Shown piece after piece: positions 24,736 to 36,729 of a DNA stretch of 64,000 bases. A program made the position numbers and the translations under genes. Each line of letters begins with the position of its first letter. The stretch's first letter is position 1. The notes beneath the pieces were generated by a model, which was not told where the DNA came from, ran no database searches, and saw nothing but the letters and a program-made list of their open reading frames with translations. The stretch comes from Sordariomycetes sp. S80-01Y (Eukaryota; Ascomycota; Sordariomycetes), in the NCBI GenBank assembly GCA_037042185.1, contig JAXQJY010000028.1, forward strand, positions 992,001-1,056,000, written 5' to 3'.

Positions 24736-26100
24736 GTTGTCGGTTAACCTGGAAGAAACACCGCAGTACAGTAAGAAACGAAGGACCCAAGTTTGGGAAA
24801 AGGAACGACACACTTGCACGAGGAAAGGAGTTCAGGGCAGGTGTGCTTATTATGTAGAAATCTACGGACTCCTTGAACCCGGGGTTGCGGCCGACGTCTC
24901 AGGATCGCCTTACGCCTCCCTGGTCCGCGGACTGAAAAACAGCATTTTTCCAAATCAAAGAGAACAGTTGAAGAGCCGGGATATACAGGGAGCTCCACGG
25001 CAGTAAAGGAGTACAGGTTGATACGAGTAAAGATCAGCAGCGCAAGGATCTCGGATGCGACCCAGTGCTGCCGCGGGCGAGAGTCGGACCTGGCCCCGGG
25101 TTGCCCAGCTTGACATGAAATCCAACAAGCTGGGATCCGTTGATTCGGTTTCCTCCGTACGTTCAGTAACTACGCCACGTTGGCCACGCAACTCCTTTCT
25201 CTTGCCAAGGTTCGCAGTTGGCAGTGCGTGCCGGGTGACACTTGTAGAATTCTGAGTACCGAGGGCCTGGACGCCGGATGCCGGATGCCGGAGGGAAAGC
25301 CACACATCGGCTCCGAACCAAAAGCATGTGCCTTTGCGAGCAATGGTGAAACCAACTGGCCAGGCATCATGTTCCCAATAAGGAGGTCAGCATTGACTGA
25401 GCGGCCCCGCCCACCCCGGCGTCGGGCCGTCATCCTGACACTCCCGCAAAATTGTGCTAACGAATGTTGGCCCACCTCCACCGGCCTGGGCAGCGGGGTA
25501 GGTGGCAGATGTAGGGATGTGAACAGGGGAAAATCAGGAGACTCTTCACTTGTTATGGGGCGGTGTGAGTGCTATGGTAAGACGGACAGGGAAGTTTGGC
25601 AGGGCCAGCGGTATCCGATGAGCCAACACTGGCCCCCATGCTCCGGAGGCGCAAAACAGAGAACCGACTCCCGCAACATGCGACTATCATATACGAGAGG
25701 CACTTCTTCTCATTCACCATTACAGATATCATCACGTGGTTTCGATCCGTTTCAGAGTGCCAACAGTGTCACGCCGTTTGCGTATTGTGCATCGAAGGCG
25801 TTATACCCGTCGGACGGGGCTTGGCAACGGGTGGCAAAGATCCCGCTAGTAACAAACAGCCAAGGGAGCCCTGCTAGTGCTGCATTGTATGCAGGTTGCT
25901 ATACATTAACACAATGCCCCTCTTTATGCGAAGTCTGCGAGGTCCGCAAAGACCGCGCATTGACGAACTTATCAGCACCTTAGTCGGTGCGTGAGAGTTC
26001 ACTCTGTGCTTTTCCAGTCCTCCCAGGCTATCTCGCTCGCTGCCTTCGCACAACGAAAGTTTCCTGCCCTTCATACGTGACACCCCAGCGCCCAGCCAAC
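24736..26100. promoter_or_regulatory. Divergent intergenic region, membrane protein / acyltransferase
   Basis: The two genes start at 24735 (-) and 26101 (+), so this 1.37 kb must contain both promoters. It holds the inverted repeat CCGTCGGACGG at 25807-25817, about 290 bp before the acyltransferase start, which shares the 9-mer CCGTCGGAC with the PKS upstream region. A related GTCGGACC lies near 25083. No gene was recognised. Confidence 0.45.
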
Positions 26101-27642
26101 ATGCCTAAGAAAGAAGTCTTTGAGCTACACCCAGCAGGGTGGGAGTCGGACCCCCCTGAGGAGTTCTTCAAGCTATCCACGCTCGACTACTGCGTCGGGC
26201 AAGTATACACAAACTATGCCCTCTTCTTCAAGCTCACGGACGAAGAGAAGCCTAAGGCAGTTTCTGTGCTCAAACGTGGCCTTGAAGTTACGCTAAGCCA
26301 ATGCCGCCAGCTGGTCGGAAGGCTTGAGGAGCATCCGGACGGCGGGCTCTGCTTCCACAAGAAGAAGGAAGACACCGTTCAATTTCACGTACAATGGCTC
26401 GATGGACCTGACGACAAGTACCCGTCCTTTGATGAGCTCGAGAAGCGCCACTTTGTGTCCCAGGCGTTGGGCAGCATGGACACATGGTGTGTTCAGCCCA
26501 TGGTATACGGCGAGAAGCCCGAAGCCCAGCCCGCGAGCAACCCCAAGGCATCAGCCTTCAAAGCCAGCTTCATCTCTGGTGGGCTTATCTTCATGATGCA
26601 CCACCACCATTACGCCAATGATATCATGGGCTGGGCCGGTGAGATGCACCAGTTGGCGGACAACTGTGCTGCCATCTGGAAGTCGTCCGAGGACAGCCCA
26701 GCTTCTCTTCCCGCTTGGGACCCGGCCTGCCTAGACCTGTCGAGGATCACGGTTGCTGATCCCCCGGAGGAGCAGCGTGTTGACGGACCTGTGTCGCCGC
26801 TGCGCCACCCTGACCACAAAGCTGGCCAGTGGCTTCTGTTCCATCTGCCCAAGAGCAAAACTGCGGAGCTGAAGAAGCTGGCAAGTCCTGATGACGGCAA
26901 CTGGATCTCAAGTTATGACGCATACATGGCATACATCTGGCGTGTTCTATCCAAGCACAGAGCCCGTCTTTTCAAGCCAGATCTCAAGCAGAACCTGCTG
27001 TGGGGTGAAGCGGTTGATATGCGCCGTCGCTTCCACGACCCTCCTGTGCCATCCCGTATTCAAGGCAATGTTGTCTGGGTAGCGCTTAGCGCGCAGAGTC
27101 CCGTTCCTCAGCTCACAGCCGAGGAGGTCATCTCTGAGGCACCACTGTCGAAGCTAGCTTGGTACTGTCTTTCCCTTCCATCTGCTCCCCTTCTGCTACA
27201 CCTTTCTTGGATTTGATAACTAACACAGGCACCTGCATTTAGGTATATTCGGCAGCTCACAAACGGCGTCACGCAAGACGCTGTCAATGCAGCGCTCGCT
27301 GCTATCGCCCCCATCCGCGACAAGACGACCCTCTTCCTTCGCACCGACAGCTTCCCGCCCATGAGCAACTTTACAACCGAGTGGCGTGATACGGCGCCAT
27401 GTGACGCCGACTTTGGCTTTGCAACACCCCATGGCTTCCGCTTCCCCTTCGATACCGTTACCGCTGGCCTGACTGTTGTGTACCCGGTCCGGAAGAACGG
27501 TCCCGCTGGTGATGACGAGGGCAATGAGTTTAGCATCGGGTTCGAGAAGGAGCTCGCCAAGGATCTGATTGAGGATCCTGAGTGGAACAAGTTCTTTGAG
27601 TTCAGAGGTGTTGACGCCGAGGAGGGAGGGACCGCGGCTTAG
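26101..27642 (+). CDS. BAHD-like acyltransferase (trichothecene O-acetyltransferase-type fold)
   Basis: Predicted CoA-dependent O- or N-acyltransferase, 486 residues in two exons: 26101-27161 and 27243-27642. The acceptor at 27241-27242 is used because the nearer AG gives a frameshift; the junction yields LSKLAWYIRQLTNGVTQDA. The catalytic HxxxD is HYAND within a His run (MMHHHHYANDIMGWAGEMHQ), about residues 161-180. The structural DFGWG motif appears as DFGFATPHGF near 435-450. The start at 26101 (MPKKEVFELHP) matches the family N-terminus; an earlier in-frame ATG at 25987 precedes leader-like sequence. It is convergent with the thioesterase, with only 55 bp between stops. The role is inferred as esterifying the polyketide or transferring a polyketide acyl group to an alcohol. 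Confidence 0.87.
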
Positions 27643-27697
27643 AGCATTTTGCATGGAATATAGATGGGTTTGTCGAAGAGGGAAATCCAACTCATTG

Positions 27698-28534
27698 CTA
27701 CGATCGTGGCGCAACCCTCTCCAATTTGTCTAGCCCCCGTCGCATCGCCTCTGTCGTACCATCAAGCATCCCGCCCGAGAACAGTTCGAAGTGGTGTCCA
27801 TCCAACGTGGTAACGTCTTCAAACATAGTTTCATCGTATTGGTCCCAGCCCAGCGTTCCCCCAGAACTCCTATCCAAGTCTAGAGGACTCACAGTCTCCG
27901 GGCCACCGGGCGTAGATGGGAGGCAATCCTTTGCCTTTAGCAGTATTGTGGGCGGTCGCTGACTCCCCGGCTGCCATACAGGTACCGTCCACTTCTGAAC
28001 CATGCGTCTGGCTTCTTCCATGGCGCTCTCCGACAAGACCTGGTTCTTGGATTTCTCTTTCCTGTCGGAAGCGCTGCCAGGCGGTGGGGTCGGCGCCGCC
28101 GTCGCCGCCTTCGAAGGGAAAATGCTGTCGATCATCAGGATCCCAATCACCCTCACATCGGGGTTGCCCTCCAATTGCTTAGCCACCTCCAGGCTCAACA
28201 AGCCCCCGAAACTCCAGCCACCCAGAATGACGTCGACACCTCCGTCGCTGTTCAAGCTCTTCCTCGCAGGAAAGTCTTTCTGCGCGACAGTCTGGCGGAT
28301 CCAGCGCGCGTAGAGGCGACCCATCTCCGGCACGCCGCCGGTGAAGACCTCCCCGGTGGCAAAGTGCGGGTTGCGGATGCCATAGAGGAAGCGATTAAGT
28401 GGCGAGAGAAAGGTGTACATGAAAGTAGTGCCACCGCCGTCGTGCATGAGAAACAAGGGTGCGGCCGAACCAGAGTAGGCCTCCGGGGAGGTCCAGTCCT
28501 CCGGCTGAAGCAGCTCGACGTGAGACTCACGCAT
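27698..28534 (-). CDS. Stand-alone alpha/beta-hydrolase thioesterase
   Basis: Type I TE-like hydrolase, at least 278 residues, resembling the terminal TE domains of fungal PKS and NRPS-like enzymes. It shows the N-terminal motif LFLMHDGGGTTF and PLNRFLYGIRNPHF. The nucleophile elbow is GGWSFGG (Ser near residue 120), followed by an acidic strand end (MIDSIF) and the catalytic His in LDGHHFELFSGG. It is the obvious candidate for hydrolytic or lactonising release of the chain from the PKS, which lacks a TE. The frame stays open for 19 codons upstream of the ATG at 28534, back to a good polypyrimidine-AG at 28592-28593. A short upstream coding exon is therefore possible, but no matching donor was found. 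Single exon as modelled. Confidence 0.85.
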   Translation of the reverse strand: MRESHVELLQPEDWTSPEAYSGSAAPLFLMHDGGGTTFMYTFLSPLNRFLYGIRNPHFATGEVFTGGVPEMGRLYARWIRQTVAQKDFPARKSLNSDGGVDVILGGWSFGGLLSLEVAKQLEGNPDVRVIGILMIDSIFPSKAATAAPTPPPGSASDRKEKSKNQVLSESAMEEARRMVQKWTVPVWQPGSQRPPTILLKAKDCLPSTPGGPETVSPLDLDRSSGGTLGWDQYDETMFEDVTTLDGHHFELFSGGMLDGTTEAMRRGLDKLERVAPRS

Positions 28535-29923
28535 GCTGAGTTCACGGACCGTTATTTGGAAGTTGTGGAGGAATAAACGCGCGAGCCGATCCTAAAAAAG
28601 AATGCAGAAGTGGTGGGTTTATAATGGAGTGACACTCCGCAACTAGGCATGTAAGTACAGCTGAAACAAGTTTCGAGATAGTGCCGCCATCGGGTGCATC
28701 CTACGGCTGTGAGAATTATACCAATTACGAAGTAGTATACTTCAAATGCGGGGCAGATATGCACCAATGCGGACCAGCATGATAACAACAAATTCGAGCG
28801 GCAAAAAAAAGAAAACGTACCGAGGCCACAGTCCTCGAAGTTAGCCAGCACAGGTTGGATCACAGTGCTGTGAACCTCCTTCTCTTGACTACACCAAAAT
28901 ACACGGGATAGGGCAGGTATTCAACTAGACGTAGCTAGATAATAACAAGCAGTAGATGGGTTAGATGCCCATTAACGGCGTCATGACAAACAGAGCCTGC
29001 GGAGTGTCCTCTATCTGAACTGTGGCGTTGGTCTATGGTGTCGCCGCACAGCTTTGTGTCAACTACAACCACTGCGAGCCGCATTCAAGCAACAGCAGCG
29101 CCGAAGTGAAAAAATGCCGATCGAACATATTACTTAGTAAGCTGTCAATCATGTGTAAGAGCCATATACCTCCCACCTGTGCAGGACAGAGGATCTCGAA
29201 GGCGCGTGCTGACCCGCGCTGGCGGTAATGCAACGTGATACCTCGGAATTCAGGTTAATGATGTTGGGTTGCAGAACGGCGATTGTGGTGCTAGACAATA
29301 CAAAGGGCATGTGCTGGCGCATGAGAGACGAGATTGACCCCTTTACGGAGCGGATTAACGACCTCATAGAAAACGCTGTCTTTGCCCCAATACGACGATA
29401 GTGAGGTCGCCTATGCCGCCGATGCGCCGTGGTCATCTTTTGGGATGTCAACGCGTTTGGCCGCACCAATGAGATTGTATTGTGACACGACCGCGTTTCA
29501 GCTCGATACGTGGATGCCTCCTCCTGAGGTACCAATAGCTGTGGCTCACTGTGGCTCAGCACGCAGGTGGCTCGGAGTCCCCCCCACACCAGCAAAGCAT
29601 CGTCGCGTTTTTGTTTACTTGTACTTGAGTTGCTACCATCAAAACAACAACCATCGCCAAGTTGCGTTCCATCTCTTGGCTTCCACTCCCTTTTGCAACT
29701 TGGCTTTCTTTCGCCTGCCTTCGACATCATTCTGGCTCACGCCGCTTTGCGACCCTTATTCTCGCGGCTTTGCGCGCGGACGACACCTCTCGCTCGACAC
29801 GCCCGTTCTTTCGCGTCGACCCGATCTTGTCCACCCCTCTTGACCCCTTCGCCTCTGACTTCGACGACGTCAACAGCTTTCGCGAAAGCAAAGCTTGCTT
29901 TTCACACATGTACTATCGCCAAG
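28535..29923. other. Intergenic, thioesterase / topoisomerase II divergent region
   Basis: This 1.4-kb region contains the promoters of the leftward thioesterase and the rightward TOP2. The 300 bp before TOP2 are CT-rich, as in highly expressed fungal genes. The stretch 28600-29150 is more AT-rich. No supported gene was found. Confidence 0.45.
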
Positions 29924-32900
29924 ATGGATTCCGATTCTGTATTCAGTGATGGAGGAGAGTCCGACGGCTACATGCCGGAGCCTGTGAGTTCCACCCTCTC
30001 CCATCCGTCGCGCTGGGCCTCTCTTCCTTGTGGGAGGGCATCAACTTCCACAGCAGCGCAGCACATGCTTCGCACCATCGATCCTCACTCTCTGAATCTG
30101 CAACTACACTGAAACCCGATTCTGGGGGATGGGATGGTTTCTTGTGACCAACCCGACGCCTCGCACGCACCTGTGCATCTTCCTTCACCACCTTCTCAGG
30201 ACACCCTGAACGCGAACTCAGAACTAACAACAATTTATAGAAGAAAGCCAAAGCTGCCCCTGCAAAGAAAGCCGCTGCACGCCCAGCAGCAGCAAAGAAG
30301 ATGGCAGGCACGACCAAAGCGAAGCCTGTGCCGAAGAAGCGCGCGCTTCCCGAGAGCGACGATGAATCAGTGAGCGAAGCTTCCGGATTCTCCCACACAC
30401 CCCCAAGCGCAAAGAAACAGAAGAAGATGGCACCCAAGAAGTCGAGCGGCAAACCCTTGGCCGAGCTTGAGAACGACAGCATGATCATCGACGAGGATGA
30501 ACCGGCGCCAAAAGCAAACGGCTCTTCGAAGACCAATACCCAAAGGTACCAAAAGATCACTCAGTTGGAGCATATCATTAAACGTCCAGACACCTACGTC
30601 GGGTCGATCGAGAGGACTGAACAGCAGATGTGGACGTACAACAAGGAGGCTCAGCTGATGCAGTACAAGACCATCGGGTTCGTTCCTGGCTTCTACAAGA
30701 TCTTCGATGAGATTCTTGTCAACGCTGCAGACAACAGTCAGCGAGAAGGAAGCAACATGACGATGATGAAGGTCACGATCGACAAGGCATCGGGCCAAAT
30801 CTCAGTAGAAAACAACGGCAAGGGTATCCCGGTGGAGATGCACGAGGAGGAACAAATCTACATCCCCGAGCTGATTTTTGGTCACTTGCTTGCTGGTTCG
30901 AATTTCGATGATGACGAGAAGAAAACAGTCGGAGGTCGTAACGGTTATGGTGCGAAGCTCTGCAACATTTTCAGTACCGAGTTCACCCTGGAGTGCCAGG
31001 ACCGAGTACGCGGCAAGAGGTACAAACAGACATGGACCAACAACATGCAAAGCAAGGGCAAGGCAAAAGTCACATCATCATCGTCAGCCGACTTCGTCCG
31101 CGTCACATTCAAGCCGGACTACCAGCGCTTCGGCATGCCGGACGGCATCGACGACGATCTTGAGAGCCTACTGATCCGCCGTGTCTACGATATGGCCGGC
31201 ACAGTTGCCGGAATCAAGGTCTACCTCAACGGCGAGCAGATCAAGGTCAAAGACTTCAAATCCTACTGTAACCTCTACGCAAAGGCCATCGCCAGTGAGA
31301 GACAGCAAGAAGAAGGCGGTGATCCTAGCACCACCGTCGAAATCGACACACCACATGCGCGCTGGAAAGTTGGCTTCGCTGTGTCGGATGGTACATTCCA
31401 GCAAGTCTCGTTCGTCAACTCGATCGCAACCACATCTGGTGGTACGCACGTCAACTACATTGCAGATCAGATGTGCAACGCATTGCTGAAATCTCTGGAC
31501 AAGAAGAAAAAAGGGCATGGTCTCAAGGCGAACCACTTGAGGAACCACATCTTCGTCTTTATCAACTGTTTGATCGAGAACCCAACTTTCTCCTCCCAGA
31601 CGAAGGAGCAAATGACGAAAAAGGCCAGTGCATTTGGCAGCAAGCCGCAGCTCAGCGAGAAATTCCTCCAGAAGGTTGCCAAATCCGAAGCCATTCAGAA
31701 CATTATGGCCTTCGCCGAAAAGAAAGCCGACAAGATGCTTGCCAAGAGCGATGGCGGCAAGCGGTCACGAGTGAGCAATGCTAAGCTTGTCGAGGCCAAC
31801 TTGGCTGGAACGAGGCGCGGCCACGAGTGTACCCTCATCTTGACGGAAGGTGACTCTGCCAAGGGTCTGGCTGTTTCTGGCCGTGCCATTCTCGATCCTG
31901 ACCGCATCGGTGTTTTCCCCCTCAGGGGAAAGCTTCTCAATGTTCGCGACGCGAGTACGGACCAGATCGCCAAGAATCAAGAAATTCAGAACATCAAACA
32001 GTTCCTTGGTCTAAAGCACAAGCAGGTCTACACCGACACCAAGTCTCTGCGATATGGCCACTTGATGATCATGGCGGATCAAGATCATGACGGTAGTCAT
32101 ATCAAAGGTCTCCTGATCAACTTCTTGCAGGTTCAGTTCCCTTCGCTGCTCAAGCTGCCCGAGTTCTTCCAAGAGTTCATCACCCCCATCGTCAAGGTCT
32201 GGCAAGGACCGAATCCAAAGAAGCCGTTGAAACTCAAAGCTTTCTTCACACAACCCGAATACGAGATATGGAAAGAACAACACAACCATGAGCTCACAAA
32301 GTGGCACAGCAAGTACTTCAAGGGCTTAGGAACCAGCAACAACGAGGACGCGCAGGCTTACTTCTCGAACCTCGACGGCCATCTCAAGGAGTTCGAGACG
32401 ATGAAGCCTGAAGAGGCTGAGCTTTTCGAACTGGCCTTTTCCAAGAAGAAGGCCGACGCTCGCAAGGAATGGCTTGGAAACTTTGTGCCTGGCACGTATT
32501 TAGACCAGTCTTCGAAGAACATCACCTACAACGACTTCATCAACAGGGAACTTATCTTGTTCAGCATGGCTGACAACATGCGTTCCATCCCCTCAGTCAT
32601 TGATGGGTTCAAGCCTGGTCAGCGTAAAGTCATCTACGCTTGTTTCAAGAGGAATTTGATCAAGGACAAGAAAGTCGTTGAGTTGGCCGGTTACGTCTCC
32701 GAACAGACTGCTTACCACCACGGTGAAGCCTCCTTGCAACAGACCATCATTGGCCTTGCGCAAACCTTTGTCGGTTCCAACAACATCAACTGTCTCGAGC
32801 CCAGTGGGAATTTTGGATCGCGTCTTGCCGGTGGTTCAGATGCTGCCAGCGCTCGTTATACCTTCACGCGTCTCTCACCTTTCGCCCGCAAAATCTTCAG

Positions 32901-35193
32901 CCCCTTGGATGAACCCAACCTGAAGTATCAGTATGAGGAAGGCAAGCAGATAGAGCCTGAGGTTTATGCCCCTGTAATTCCCATGGTACTTGTCAACGGT
33001 GCCGACGGCATTGGTACTGGTTGGAGCACCAACATCCCCAACTATCATCCGATGGATATCGTCAAGAATCTGAGGCGTCGCATGGGCCGCCTAGACCCTG
33101 ACGTGACTGAGGAGCTGCCCTTTGATACCATGATGCCTTGGTGGCGTGGCTGGAAGGGTACCCCGGAACCTGCGGGACCTGACCGTTACAAGTTCAATGG
33201 TGTCGCTCATCAGGACGATAAGAACCCTAATGAGATGATCATCACCGAACTTCCCATCCGTATGTGGACGGATGATTTCAAGGCCAAACTTGAGAAGGTC
33301 ATAAGCGGTGAGACGGGTCCTTCGTGGATAAAGGACTACAAAGAGTTCAACGATCACCGCACTGTACACTTCGAGATCCAGGTTGACGAAAAGCACACAC
33401 CCAAGATTTTGGAAGAAGGTATCCTCGAAAGGTTCAAGCTGCTGAAGCAAGTCGCTACATCGAATCTGGTCGCTTTCGACACAAGGGGTCAAATCCGCAA
33501 ATACGAAAAAGTTGAGGATATCCTGGAGGAGTACTATCTCCACCGCATGGAAAAGTACACCGAGCGCAAGAAGTACTGGCTTGATGTCTACCACGCCGAC
33601 TACCGCAAGCTCAAGAACCAGGCTCGCTTCATCAAGGAAATCATCGACGGTGAACTCATCGTTGGCAAGAAGAGGAAGGATGTCCTCGTGACTGAGCTGC
33701 GCGAGCGCAAGTACGAGGCCTTCCCTCGTGGGCCCAATGCTAAGAAGAAGAACACCGAGGATGAGATCAACGAATCCGAGGACGATGATGATGCCGCTGA
33801 AAAGGGTGGTGCCCGCGATTACGACTATCTCCTTTCTGTAAGCCTTTGCTGTCGACTCGTCGAACTCATTGCTAATATATAATAGATGCCCATTTGGTCG
33901 CTCACTGCAGAACGTCTAGAAAAGCTAATGGACGCCATCGCGAGGAAGAAGGCTGAACACGATGAGCTCCTAGCCCTGACGGAGAAGGATCTCTGGTGCC
34001 GTGACCTCGACGATTTCTGCGAGGAGTGGGAGCGCCAGGACCAGCTTGACAGAGAGATCCAAGCGGACGTCCGTCGCATGGGTCGCCGCGCATCCAAGAA
34101 GATCGGAGCCGGACGTAGCAAAAAGGCCAAGGACGAGGATGCGTGGGAGCCCGAGAAGAAGAAGGGTAAAGCTAAGGCCGCTCCTGCAAAGAAGGTTGAG
34201 ACCAAGAGCGCTCAGAGGTTTGCCGAGATGTTCGACGGCGGCGCCAAGCCAGCAGTTAAGAAGGAAGTCAAGTCTGAGGTTATGGACCTTGACGACTTTT
34301 CGGATGATGACTTTGCCGCATTGAGCAAGAGCAAACCGGCCGCCGCAAAGGTTGCAACCAAGCCTCCTGCGTCTCGGTCCATGTCGACAATGTCGCAGTC
34401 TGAGGAGCCTGAACCGGCCAAGAACAAGCGCGCGGCCGCGTCCAAAGCCAAGGCGCTGTTCGATCTCGACTCAGAGAGCGACCTGGATAACGACCTACTT
34501 GGCGATGTGGGCAACATGGTCAAGGGCATTGGCAAGGATTCTGGTGAATCGAGTGGTAGGCTTAGTCTGCACGCCATGAGCCGACCCGAGTCCAGTCACG
34601 GGCAAAGCAGCTCTGGCGGACTGCCGAAGCCCAAGTCGAAGGCCTCTCGCTTCCTCGACGATGACAGTATGGACGACGAGTCCAACTACGAGAAATTGGC
34701 CAAGTCTTCGCCTAACAAGACGGCGGTCAGGGCTGATGACATTGATGAATTCTTGTCTGATGACGAGCCCATGGCAGCTCCGTCAAAGCCCGCGGCCAAG
34801 CCTGCAGCCAAGACCAAGGCTTCTTCCAAGCCAGCTTCTTCTGTTGCTGGGTTGGAAACTGTCAAGAAGGCCCGCGGTCGCCCAGCTGCGTCCAAGGCCA
34901 AAACAGCTACCGAGGCCGCAAAGGCCAAGCCAGCCGCGGCGAAGGGGCAGACAACGCTCTCACCAGCCGCGAAGGCCTACGCGCTCAAGAAGGCCGTCAA
35001 GAAATCCGTGGTTGAGGATGACTCCGATGAGGAGATGGCAGCCCCTTCGCCATCGCCTAAGCCTGCCGCGCGTGGTCGGCCCGGTCGAGCTGCCGCCGCG
35101 AAAAGGGCACCGGTAATAGATGTGGATTCGTCGATGAATGTGGATGAGGACGACAGCGACGACCCGTTTGACATGGATGACGATGACGATTAA
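29924..35193 (+). CDS. TOP2: DNA topoisomerase II
   Basis: Type IIA topoisomerase that passes one duplex through another during replication and chromosome segregation; nuclear. It has 1654 residues in three exons: 29924-29983, 30241-33837 and 33886-35193. The first exon encodes only an acidic 20-residue start (MDSDSVFSDGGESDGYMPEP), followed by a Lys/Ala-rich linker. The GHKL ATPase motif is NAADNSQR with the GRNGYGAKL lid. The TOPRIM motif EGDSAKG is near residue 556, followed by DQDHDGSHIKG. The catalytic Tyr is about residue 893 in ASARYTFTRL, after PSGNFGSR. The C-terminal 350 residues are Lys/Ala-rich with Asp/Glu blocks (SDDEP, DSDEE, DDDSDDPFDMDDDDD), normal for the regulatory tail. 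The second intron lies inside the coiled-coil gate region. It marks the housekeeping edge of the PKS island. Confidence 0.97.
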
Positions 35194-35652
35194 GTATTTT
35201 CTCTCTATCTCAGGCTGTTAGAATAAGCAGACCATCGACATGGTTGCTTGGTGGAGTTTTCTTTTGGTAGCGGCGATTGCTACGCTAGCTTACCTGGTGT
35301 CTTTCTTACATCAATGGAATTTGGTTCGTGTCAGAAGAAAGGCGTCAGAACCTTGCCGTGACTTTTGCGCTTCGACGGGGGCTCCATATCCACTACTTTT
35401 CCCGGACACGATTCGTCAACATTTAACGTGAGTTCAATACCTTGGGAAACGTGAATGATGAGGTGCCCTGTGCTTGTGTAGGGTAGCCTCCTTTTGAGGA
35501 TCGGCATGACGTGCGCCGCTTGGCCGCCTCCCACTCCAAAACGCGACCCCACCATCCCACTTCAAAACCTCGAGCTCCATCAGTCCCAAGCTATCCCGCT
35601 CCTCCGACCGTCATCAACAACTTCTGCTTCACCACCGCCACACCTCGCGATC

Positions 35653-36729
35653 ATGGAGTCCGAAGCGCCCCAATCCCTGCGCGCGCTCTACCAAACCGCC
35701 GAATCCCAACGCGACTCGCTTTCCCGGCACGCCGACAGCCGCTCCGACTCCTACACAACCCTCCTCGACTCCACCATCAGCCTGTACAGGAAGATCCTCG
35801 AGCAAATATCCGCCGTCTCCCTCTTCTCGGACAATGAGGGCGTAGAAGACATAGCGACGGCCGAGCTGCCCTTCCTGCTGTCTGGCTTCCACCTGGCAGA
35901 GCTGTTGCAGAAGGTCCCGCGGTTCGATCCCAGGGAGAGACGGGAGCTCCTGACAAGGACGAGGGGCGTGTACGAGAGCTTCCTCGGCCTCGTGGATGGC
36001 TATGGACTGGTGGGGGGCACCTACGCCACCTTGCTGGAGCGGTACAAGGAGGACCATGATGGGTTTGCCATCGTGTCGCAAACGGCGGACCCTACCGTCA
36101 AGCGCAACTCAAAAATCCAGGCTTTCAAGGCGGAGAAGGCGCTGAAGGACCGGCTGGAGACCCTGCGAAGGGACCCCCGCTACTTGGAAAACGGGGACGA
36201 GGAGCTCGTGAGGGAGACGTACCTCACCAACATAGCATTCTGCGTCCACCAAACTTTCAACGCGCTGGACGGCATGAACCGCGAGCTCGAAATCCTCAAG
36301 CTGGCGCCAGACAACCCCGAAGAAGAGCGCCGCATAGCCGACGAGCGAGAGCAGGCCCGGTCATCCGACTCCGACGCGTCCTGGAGGCTAGACCCGCGCG
36401 TCGGCGGCCTGGGCGACCGCTCCGGCCCCATCCTGTCCCGCCAGGGCAAGCCGCTGCAGCCCTTCACGCTGGTCGGCGCCAACACCCGCAAGGACATGAC
36501 GAGGAACGTCTTCCGGCCGGGCCACAACCTGCCGACCATGAGCATAGACGAGTACCTCGAGGAGGAGAAGCGCAGGGGCAACATCCTCGAGGGCGGCACG
36601 GAGCCCAAGACGGTCGTGGACGAGGACGACGTCGACGCCGCGGACAGGGAGACGTACAAGGCGCGGGAGTGGGACGAGTTCAAGGACCACAACCCCAAGG
36701 GCAGCGGGAACACGATGAACATGGGATGA
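35653..36729 (+). CDS. TAP42: TAP42-like PP2A regulatory protein
   Basis: Regulator of type 2A-like phosphatases in TOR signalling, the fungal counterpart of IGBP1/alpha4. Single exon, 358 residues, helical throughout. Family features include YRKILEQISAVSLFSDNEGV and the basic RNSKIQAFKAEKALKDRLET segment that contacts the phosphatase catalytic subunit. The C-terminus contains GKPLQPFTLVGANTRKDMTR and ends in NPKGSGNTMNMG, typical of fungal orthologues. The ATG at 35653 is preferred over an in-frame upstream ATG at 35494 because the intervening residues are Pro/Ser-rich leader without similarity. Confidence 0.93.
   Translation: MESEAPQSLRALYQTAESQRDSLSRHADSRSDSYTTLLDSTISLYRKILEQISAVSLFSDNEGVEDIATAELPFLLSGFHLAELLQKVPRFDPRERRELLTRTRGVYESFLGLVDGYGLVGGTYATLLERYKEDHDGFAIVSQTADPTVKRNSKIQAFKAEKALKDRLETLRRDPRYLENGDEELVRETYLTNIAFCVHQTFNALDGMNRELEILKLAPDNPEEERRIADEREQARSSDSDASWRLDPRVGGLGDRSGPILSRQGKPLQPFTLVGANTRKDMTRNVFRPGHNLPTMSIDEYLEEEKRRGNILEGGTEPKTVVDEDDVDAADRETYKAREWDEFKDHNPKGSGNTMNMG

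Noticed and set aside
35240-35431. 63-codon frame with one hydrophobic segment just after TOP2
   Set aside because: It lies in the short TOP2-TAP42 gap, has no similarity I recognise, and is short enough to be chance.
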